DNA of 64,000 nucleotides from Marinilabilia rubra. Lineage in GTDB: Bacteria > Bacteroidota > Bacteroidia > Bacteroidales > Marinilabiliaceae. This document shows positions 57,254 to 64,000 of this stretch, one piece after another. The notes under the pieces were generated by a model that was given only the letters and a program-made list of their open reading frames with translations, was not told where the DNA came from and did no database searches. The position numbers and the translations under genes are program-made. The stretch is from positions 1 through 64,000 of the forward strand of contig NZ_QEWP01000003.1 of NCBI RefSeq assembly GCF_003121985.1, written 5' to 3'. Each line of letters starts with the position of its first letter. The first letter of the stretch is position 1.

Positions 57254-59053
57254 ATGGAGACCAAACAATTTTACAAACAGCGAATAAAGGAAATTAACTC
57301 TCACCTAAATAAACTCAACAAATATTTAAGGTTTACACCGCCCGCCCGGCTGCTCTCATTTGTAGGCCTGGTGGCAATGGGACTGTGGTTGGTAAAATCA
57401 AGATTTGATGACACTTACCTTTTGCTTTCGTTATTATTTCTTGTGCTGTTCATTTTGGCAGTTGTGTGGGACCTAAAACTGGCACGCAAACAAAAAATGC
57501 TCAAAGCCCGGTTAAAAGTCAATGAAGATGAACTGAAATACCTGAATCATGAATATAAAAAGTTCGATGGCGGAGGAGATTTATCCGAGCTTAACCCCGA
57601 ATTATCGGGCGATTTTGATTTGTTTGGTAAAGGCTCCCTTTTTCAATATTTGAATCGCACCATCACCCGGCCGGGACGGAATCTGCTGGCCAGTCAGCTC
57701 TCTCAACCGGAAAAATCAGCAGAGATCATTGAAGCAAGGCAGGAAGCCATTCGTGAACTTTCAGAAAAAAACACTTTTCGTGAAGACTTCAGAGCTTATG
57801 GCGCGCTTGCAGGAATTGAAACCAACGAAGCAGAGCGCCTGGAAGAATGGTTGGACACCCCCGTCGATCATAGTTTATGGATCAAATGGGCAGGTTGGCT
57901 GTGGCCGGGTTTTCTGACCGCCTTGATTATTGGAACCATCTTTGACTACCTGAATTCCTCACTGCTAATCGTTCCAATTTTTGGAGCCTTCTTTCTGACA
58001 GGCAGAAAAAGCAAAGCCACCCAACAAGCTCACGACCAATTGGGTAAAAGTGCTAAAACCCTGCGAAAATACAGCCAATTGTTGGCTCTAATAGAGAAAT
58101 TTAAGGTTACCTCTTCGTTCTTGGTCAGTTTACAAAAAACAGTCAACAGTTCTGAAAAGAGATCCAGTGAGATATTGAAGAAGTTATTTTTGCTTCTGGA
58201 AAAGTTTGATTACCGCCTGAATATGATCATGGGGTTTGTTCTTAACGTGCTTTTCCTTTTCGATTTCCATATGATAATGGCATTAGACAGATGGAAATCC
58301 CAACACAAAGATAACGCCAGGAAGTGGTCCTCTAGCCTTTCTGAAATGGACGCCCTAATTAGTATGGCCACATTTGCATTTAATAATAGCAGCCATACCA
58401 TCTTCCCTGAAATCAGAAACGGAGAATTTACTTTCGAGGGCAAAGACCTCAGGCATCCACTGATTCCATTATCAGAAGTTGTAGGAAATGACCTAAGTTT
58501 TTCGGGGCAACCCAATATACTGGTCATCACAGGGGCCAACATGGCCGGAAAAAGTACCTTTTTAAGAACCCTGGCTGTCAATATGATTTTGGGGATGAAT
58601 GGGGCTCCGGTTTGTGCCCGCCAAATGAGTTTTACCCCATCCGATGTCCGCTCCAGCATCAACATTCGCGATTCTCTGGCCAAGCATGAATCCTACTTCT
58701 ATGCCGAATTGCAACGGCTTAAAAGCATCGCAGAGTATGTGAAGAAGAATCCTAAAACTCTTGTTATCATGGACGAGATATTGCGGGGCACCAATAGCCT
58801 TGACAAGCACAACGGCTCCTACGGCCTGCTAAAAAAACTGATCAGCCTGAATGCAGTTGTTTTAATTGCCACCCACGATTTAGGCATTGGAGAGTTGGAG
58901 AATGAATATCCAGGGATCGCCACCAATTATTGCTTTGAAGTGGAATTGGTCCAGGATAAACTTGCTTTTGATTACAAATTAAAACCGGGTATCAGCCAAA
59001 AGCAGAATGCCTCATTCCTGATGAAAAAAATGGGTTTAACATCCAGTGACTAA
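57254..59053 (+). CDS. Membrane-anchored MutS-family ATPase
   Basis: 599 residues from ATG 57254 (an ATG six codons earlier is possible). It has the MutS ATPase domain at the C-terminus: Walker A ITGANMAGKSTFLRTL, SYFYAELQRLK, Walker B LVIMDEILRGTNSLDK, and IATHDLGI. Mismatch-recognition and connector domains are absent. Instead the N-terminal half has four or more hydrophobic helices (LLSFVGLVAMGLWLV, LLLSLLFLVLFILAVVWDL, GFLTALIIGTIF, SSLLIVPIFGAFFL). The lever/clamp-like region (SKATQQAHDQLGKSAKTL) precedes the ATPase. This architecture recurs in Bacteroidota; its task is unknown. Confidence 0.88.
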   Translation: METKQFYKQRIKEINSHLNKLNKYLRFTPPARLLSFVGLVAMGLWLVKSRFDDTYLLLSLLFLVLFILAVVWDLKLARKQKMLKARLKVNEDELKYLNHEYKKFDGGGDLSELNPELSGDFDLFGKGSLFQYLNRTITRPGRNLLASQLSQPEKSAEIIEARQEAIRELSEKNTFREDFRAYGALAGIETNEAERLEEWLDTPVDHSLWIKWAGWLWPGFLTALIIGTIFDYLNSSLLIVPIFGAFFLTGRKSKATQQAHDQLGKSAKTLRKYSQLLALIEKFKVTSSFLVSLQKTVNSSEKRSSEILKKLFLLLEKFDYRLNMIMGFVLNVLFLFDFHMIMALDRWKSQHKDNARKWSSSLSEMDALISMATFAFNNSSHTIFPEIRNGEFTFEGKDLRHPLIPLSEVVGNDLSFSGQPNILVITGANMAGKSTFLRTLAVNMILGMNGAPVCARQMSFTPSDVRSSINIRDSLAKHESYFYAELQRLKSIAEYVKKNPKTLVIMDEILRGTNSLDKHNGSYGLLKKLISLNAVVLIATHDLGIGELENEYPGIATNYCFEVELVQDKLAFDYKLKPGISQKQNASFLMKKMGLTSSD

Positions 59054-59280
59054 AAAGATCTTCAACAACTCAAAAGGCCCGTTTTAAAAGCTTAAACCTA
59101 CAATCGTGGATTAAAACTCAACTCTGCTTCTCCCTTCTGCCCGATTGTTTGTTACTCTTATCCTCTCCCAACAGCCACCCGTCAAGAATAGGTTTACATT
59201 GGTTGCGTTTTGGCTTAATTTTACTTTTCAGGTTGTTCACAATCTGTCATCAAGTGCCATACTTTTAAAGTCAAAATTCT

Positions 59281-62200
59281 ATGCAATCATATACTGCTTT
59301 CAAACGGCTTCTTTTTGGAATCCTAGTGTCCCTATCGGGTTTATTGACCAATGCTCAGAATGTTTCATTAAGCATTTCAGATGCTTCAATCCTTGAAGCA
59401 GGAGGGGTTGCGACCTTAACAGCTACTTCTGACATCATTAGCTTGTCTGACATTACAGTGAATCTCTCTTTTTCAGGAACTGCCACCAACGGAACCGACT
59501 ATACTTCTGATAACACAATAATTATCCCCGCCGGAGCCAATAACGGCACAACAGATATAACGGCCCAGGAAGACACCCAGAATGAATTGGAAGAATCCAT
59601 AATCATTGATATTTCTTCTGTTGTAAACGGAACCGAAAATGGAACCCAGCAAGCATCAACGGTCATTACTGATAACGATCCGGAACCGACTGTTTCCATT
59701 TCTGCGAATCCTGTTTCTTTTGGCGAAAATGGAGACTCTTCCACAATCACCGCAACTTTATCCAATTCAACCTACCAACCCATTACCGTTACCATTGAGG
59801 CTGTCAACGGAACCGCTTCTGATGCCGATTATGACCTTACCAGCACGGAAATTACTATTGCTGCGGGAGAGCTGACAGGCACTACTTCCATTTCAGGATC
59901 GGATGATGGCATTTCTGAAGGCAGCGAAACGCTTTCCATTGACATTACCGCCGTTTCGGCCGGAGCTACCGAAGATGGTACGCAAACTCAGCCACTGACC
60001 ATCACCGATGATGATGGCATTCCTACCGTTGCAATTTCCGCCAGTCCCACTTCTTTCTCCGAGAACGGTGGGTCGTCTATCATTACCGCTACGCTATCGG
60101 GAGTAGCTTCCCAACCCATAACCGTTACCATCGAGGCTGTCAACGGAACCGCTTCTGATGCCGATTATGATCTGACCAGCACGGAAATTACCATTGCTGC
60201 AGGGGCGACTACCGGGACGACTTCCATTTCAGGATCGGATGATGGCATTTCCGAAGGCAGTGAAACGCTTTCCATCGACATTACCGGCGTCTCTGCCGGA
60301 GCTACCGAAGATGGCACGCAAACTCAGCCACTGACCATCACCGATGATGATGGCATTCCTACCGTTGCCATTTCCGCCAGTCCCACTTCTTTCTCTGAGA
60401 ACGGGGGGTCGTCTACCATTACCGCTACGCTATCGGGTGAAACTTCTCAGCCAATAACCGTTACCATCGAGGCTGTCAACGGAACCGCTTCTGATGCCGA
60501 TTATGACCTTACCAGCACAGAAATTACCATTGCAGCAGGGGCGACTACCGGGACGACTTCCATTTCAGGGTCGGATGATGGTATTTCTGAAGGCAGCGAG
60601 ACCCTGTCCATTGACATTACTGCCGTTTCGGCCGGAGCTACCGAAGATGGTACGCAATCTCAGCCACTGACCATCACCGATGATGATGGCATTCCTACCG
60701 TTGCCATTTCTGCCAGTCCCACTTCTTTCTCCGAGAACGGGGGGTCGTCTACCATTACCGCTACGCTTTCGGGAGTAGCTTCCCAACCCATAACCGTTAC
60801 CATCGAGGCTGTCAACGGAACCGCTTCTGGTGCCGATTATGATCTGACCAGCACGGAAATTACCATTGCTGCAGGGGCGACTACCGGGACGACTTCCATT
60901 TCAGGGTCGGATGATGGCATTTCCGAAGGCAGTGAAACGCTTTCCATCGACATTACCGGCGTCTCTGCCGGAGCTACCGAAGATGGCACGCAAACTCAGC
61001 CACTGACCATCACCGATGATGATGGCATTCCTACCGTTGCCATTTCCGCCAGTCCCACTTCTTTCTCCGAGAACGGTGGGTCGTCTATCATTACCGCTAC
61101 GCTATCGGGAGTAGCTTCCCAACCCATAACCGTTACCATCGAGGCTGTCAACGGAACGGCTTCGAATGCCGATTATGACCTTACCAGCACAGAAATTACT
61201 ATTGCTGCGGGAGAGCTGACAGGCACTACTTCCATTTCAGGATCGGATGATGGCATTTCCGAAGGCAGTGAAACGCTTTCCATTGACATTACTGCCGTTT
61301 CGGCCGGAGCTACCGAAGATGGCACACAATCTCAGCCACTGACCATCACCGATGATGAAGGCACTCCTACCGTTGCCATTTCCGCCAGTCCTGCTTCTTT
61401 CTCTGAGAACGGGGCGTCGTCTATCATTACCGCTACGCTATCGGGTGAAACTTCTCAGCCCATTACGGTTACCATCGAAGCAGTGAACGGAACGGCTTCT
61501 GATGCCGATTATAATCTGACCAGCACGGAAATTACCATTGCTGCAGGGGCGACTACCGGGACGACTTCCATTTCAGGGTCGGATGATGGTATTTCTGAAG
61601 GCAGCGAGACCCTGTCCATTGACATTACTGCCGTTTCGGCCGGAGCTACCGAAGATGGAACGCAATCTCAGCCACTGACCATCACGGATGATGAAGGCAC
61701 TCCTACCGTTGCCATTTCTGCCAGTCCCACTTCTTTTTCTGAGAACGGGGGGTCGTCTACCATTACCGCTACGCTTTCGGGTGAAACTTCTCAGCCAATA
61801 ACCGTTACCATCGAGGCTGTCAACGGAACCGCTTCTGGTGCCGATTATGATCTGACCAGCACGGAAATTACCATTGCAGCAGGGGCGACTACCGGGACGA
61901 CTTCCATTTCAGGGTCGGATGATGGCATTTCCGAAGGCAGTGAAACGCTTTCCATCGACATTACCGGCGTCTCTGCCGGAGCTACCGAAGATGGAACGCA
62001 ATCTCAGCCACTGACCATCACCGATGATGATGGCATTCCTACCGTTGCCATTTCCGCCAATCCAACTTCTTTCTCCGAGAACGGGGGGTCGTCTATCATT
62101 ACCGCTACGCTATCGGGTGAAACTTCTCAACCCATTACCGTTACCATTGAGGCTGTCAACGGAACCGCTTCTGATGCCGATTATGACCTTACCAGCACGG

Positions 62201-64000
62201 AAATTACTATTGCTGCGGGAGAGCTGACAGGCACTACTTCCATTTCAGGATCGGATGATGGCATTTCCGAAGGCAGTGAAACGCTTTCCATTGACATTAC
62301 TGCCGTTTCGGCCGGAGCTACCGAAGATGGCACGCAATCTCAGCCACTGACCATCACCGATGATGATGGCATTCCTACCGTTGCCATTTCCGCCAGTCCC
62401 ACTTCTTTTTCTGAGAACGGGGGGTCGTCTATCATTACCGCTACGCTATCGGGTGAAACTTCTCAGCCCATTACCGTTACCATTGAGGCTGTCAACGGAA
62501 CCGCTTCTGATGCCGATTATGACCTTACCAGCACGGAAATTACTATTGCTGCGGGAGAGCTGACAGGCACTACTTCCATTTCAGGATCGGATGATGGCAT
62601 TTCTGAAGGCAGCGAGACCCTTTCCATTGACATTACTGCCGTTTCGGCCGGAGCTACCGAAGATGGCACGCAATCTCAGCCACTGACCATCACGGATGAT
62701 GAAGGCACTCCTACCGTTGCCATTTCCGCCAATCCGACTTCTTTCTCTGAGAACGGGGGGTCGTCTACCATTACCGCTACGCTATCGGGTGTAGCTTCCC
62801 AGCCCATTACGGTTACCATCGAAGCAGTGAACGGAACGGCTTCAAATGCCGATTATGACCTTACCAGCACAGAAATTACCATTGCAGCAGGGGCGACTAC
62901 CGGGACGACTTCCATTTCAGGGTCGGATGATGGTATTTCTGAAGGCAGCGAAACGCTTTCCATTGACATTACCGGCATTTCGGCAGGAGCCACTGAAGAC
63001 GGGGAGCAGTCTCAATCGCTCACCATCACCGATGATGAAGGCACTCCTACCGTTGCCATTTCTGCCAGTCCCACTTCTTTTTCTGAGAACGGGGGGGCGT
63101 CTATCATTACCGCTACGCTTTCGGGTGAAACTTCTCAGCCAATAACCGTTACCATCGAGGCTGTCAACGGAACCGCTTCTGATGCCGATTATGACCTTAC
63201 CAGCACGGAAATTACTATTGCTGCGGGAGAGCTGACAGGCACTACTTCCATTTCCGGGGTGAATGATGAGATTTCCGAAGGCAGCGAAACGCTTTCCATC
63301 GACATTACCGGCGTCTCTGCCGGAGCATCGGAAGACGGAACGCAATCTCAGCCACTGACCATCACGGATGATGATGGCATTCCTACCGTTGCCATTTCAG
63401 CCAGTCCCACTTCTTTCTCTGAGAACGGTGGGGCGTCTACCATTACCGCTACGCTATCGGGTGAAACTTCTCAACCCATAACCGTTACCATCGAGGCTGT
63501 CAACGGAACGGCTTCGAATGCCGATTATGACCTTACCAGCACGGAAATTACTATTGCTGCGGGAGAGCTGACAGGCACTACTTCCATTTCAGGATCGGAT
63601 GATGGTATTTCTGAAGGCAGCGAAACGCTTTCCATTGACATTACCGGCATTTCGGCAGGAGCCACTGAAGACGGGGAGCAGTCTCAATCGCTCACCATCA
63701 CCGATGATGAAGGCACTCCTACCGTTGCCATTTCTGCCAGTCCCACTTCTTTTTCTGAGAACGGGGGGGCGTCTATCATTACCGCTACGCTTTCGGGTGA
63801 AACTTCTCAGCCAATAACCGTTACCATCGAGGCTGTCAACGGAACCGCTTCTGATGCCGATTATGACCTTACCAGCACGGAAATTACTATTGCTGCGGGA
63901 GAGCTGACAGGCACTACTTCCATTTCCGGGGTGAATGATGAGATTTCCGAAGGCAGCGAAACGCTTTCCATCGACATTACCGGCGTCTCTGCCGGAGCAT
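59281..64000 (+). CDS. Giant secreted Calx-beta repeat protein (3' end beyond the window)
   Basis: Open frame from ATG 59281 to the right edge, 1573 codons, no stop. Signal peptide about residues 1-26 (ends LLTNAQ), then one divergent Calx-beta domain (28-135) and at least 13 Calx-beta units of exactly 112 residues from residue 136, the last cut by the edge. Each unit has the family's acidic calcium-type motifs: NGTASDADYDL, SDDGISEGSETLSIDI and ITDDDG. Units are nearly identical. It is likely an exported cell-surface adhesin or matrix protein; a T9SS C-terminal sorting domain is expected beyond the edge but is not seen. Translations of the opposite strand are shadows of the repeats. Confidence 0.9.
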   Translation, partial: MQSYTAFKRLLFGILVSLSGLLTNAQNVSLSISDASILEAGGVATLTATSDIISLSDITVNLSFSGTATNGTDYTSDNTIIIPAGANNGTTDITAQEDTQNELEESIIIDISSVVNGTENGTQQASTVITDNDPEPTVSISANPVSFGENGDSSTITATLSNSTYQPITVTIEAVNGTASDADYDLTSTEITIAAGELTGTTSISGSDDGISEGSETLSIDITAVSAGATEDGTQTQPLTITDDDGIPTVAISASPTSFSENGGSSIITATLSGVASQPITVTIEAVNGTASDADYDLTSTEITIAAGATTGTTSISGSDDGISEGSETLSIDITGVSAGATEDGTQTQPLTITDDDGIPTVAISASPTSFSENGGSSTITATLSGETSQPITVTIEAVNGTASDADYDLTSTEITIAAGATTGTTSISGSDDGISEGSETLSIDITAVSAGATEDGTQSQPLTITDDDGIPTVAISASPTSFSENGGSSTITATLSGVASQPITVTIEAVNGTASGADYDLTSTEITIAAGATTGTTSISGSDDGISEGSETLSIDITGVSAGATEDGTQTQPLTITDDDGIPTVAISASPTSFSENGGSSIITATLSGVASQPITVTIEAVNGTASNADYDLTSTEITIAAGELTGTTSISGSDDGISEGSETLSIDITAVSAGATEDGTQSQPLTITDDEGTPTVAISASPASFSENGASSIITATLSGETSQPITVTIEAVNGTASDADYNLTSTEITIAAGATTGTTSISGSDDGISEGSETLSIDITAVSAGATEDGTQSQPLTITDDEGTPTVAISASPTSFSENGGSSTITATLSGETSQPITVTIEAVNGTASGADYDLTSTEITIAAGATTGTTSISGSDDGISEGSETLSIDITGVSAGATEDGTQSQPLTITDDDGIPTVAISANPTSFSENGGSSIITATLSGETSQPITVTIEAVNGTASDADYDLTSTEITIAAGELTGTTSISGSDDGISEGSETLSIDITAVSAGATEDGTQSQPLTITDDDGIPTVAISASPTSFSENGGSSIITATLSGETSQPITVTIEAVNGTASDADYDLTSTEITIAAGELTGTTSISGSDDGISEGSETLSIDITAVSAGATEDGTQSQPLTITDDEGTPTVAISANPTSFSENGGSSTITATLSGVASQPITVTIEAVNGTASNADYDLTSTEITIAAGATTGTTSISGSDDGISEGSETLSIDITGISAGATEDGEQSQSLTITDDEGTPTVAISASPTSFSENGGASIITATLSGETSQPITVTIEAVNGTASDADYDLTSTEITIAAGELTGTTSISGVNDEISEGSETLSIDITGVSAGASEDGTQSQPLTITDDDGIPTVAISASPTSFSENGGASTITATLSGETSQPITVTIEAVNGTASNADYDLTSTEITIAAGELTGTTSISGSDDGISEGSETLSIDITGISAGATEDGEQSQSLTITDDEGTPTVAISASPTSFSENGGASIITATLSGETSQPITVTIEAVNGTASDADYDLTSTEITIAAGELTGTTSISGVNDEISEGSETLSIDITGVSAGA
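59686..64000 (+). repeat. Tandem 336-bp repeats (13 units, last partial)
   Basis: Units begin at the Pro codon of PTVAIS at 59686, 60022, 60358, 60694, 61030, 61366, 61702, 62038, 62374, 62710, 63046, 63382 and 63718, with no length change between units. The first unit is the most divergent; the rest differ only at a few fixed blocks. All lie in frame in the Calx-beta gene. Confidence 0.95.

Noticed and set aside
59499-63817. Several 65-140 residue open frames on both strands within the Calx-beta array
   Set aside because: They recur every 336 bp with the repeats and are alternative-frame shadows of the long open frame.
59690-64000. Possible CRISPR array or VNTR in non-coding DNA
   Set aside because: The repeats are 336 bp, contiguous, in frame and encode Calx-beta domains; there are no spacers.

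Overview
This window looks like chromosomal DNA of a Bacteroidota bacterium. The gliding/type IX secretion core gldKLMN follows a PorP/SprF-type gene. There is a bacterial V-type ATPase operon with a DUF2764 gene, plus DUF4270, DUF4954 and HU-SPOR proteins and an S41 lipoprotein. Several genes have promoters of the Bacteroidota type (TTTG, 19-21 bases, TAnnTTTG). Base composition is moderately AT-rich and coding is dense. A marine or sediment member of Bacteroidales/Marinilabiliales is my inference; no 16S sequence lies inside the window to settle it.

Layout. Positions 1-372 read best on the minus strand as the leader of an rRNA operon whose genes lie off the left edge: two tandem promoters and a boxA-like element. 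Next come an S41 protease lipoprotein, the MlaFE lipid transporter pair and a mannose-1-phosphate guanylyltransferase (0.5-4.7 kb). A minus-strand block (5-14.6 kb) holds porP/sprF-gldK-gldL-gldM-gldN, an arginase-fold protein that lacks the usual metal ligands, and topA. Then follow a class A PBP, radA, panCD, a GT5-domain protein with a DUF4270 lipoprotein, and the V-ATPase operon E-DUF2764-A-B-D-I-K (23.7-31.3 kb). DUF4954, glmS, galE-rmlB, an HU-SPOR protein, metG, an LD-carboxypeptidase, yraN, mmcQ-like, a second class A PBP, an SDR, an OsmC-like protein and riboflavin synthase occupy 31.5-48 kb. The right part has a Cache-HAMP histidine kinase overlapping a polysaccharide deacetylase, a GH97 glucosidase, a small membrane protein, an HD hydrolase, an Rrf2 regulator beside an Fe-S repair (RIC) protein, and a membrane-anchored MutS-type ATPase. 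The final 4.7 kb is one open reading frame that runs off the right edge: a secreted protein made of near-identical 112-residue Calx-beta repeats at an exact 336-bp period.

Themes. Many genes serve the envelope: two PBPs, LD-carboxypeptidase, HU-SPOR, glmS, nucleotide-sugar enzymes, MlaFE, and T9SS, which may export the Calx-beta giant. The gaps carry several families of decayed dispersed repeats, with four copies of one ~235-bp hairpin-bearing element, two copies of a shorter TIR-bearing element, two copies of another motif set and one ~165-bp MITE-like element. No tRNA gene, CRISPR array, intact insertion sequence or prophage was seen. I see no clear new multi-gene defence or biosynthetic system. 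The most unusual items are the Calx-beta array, the repeat families, the pseudo-arginase and the membrane MutS-like ATPase.
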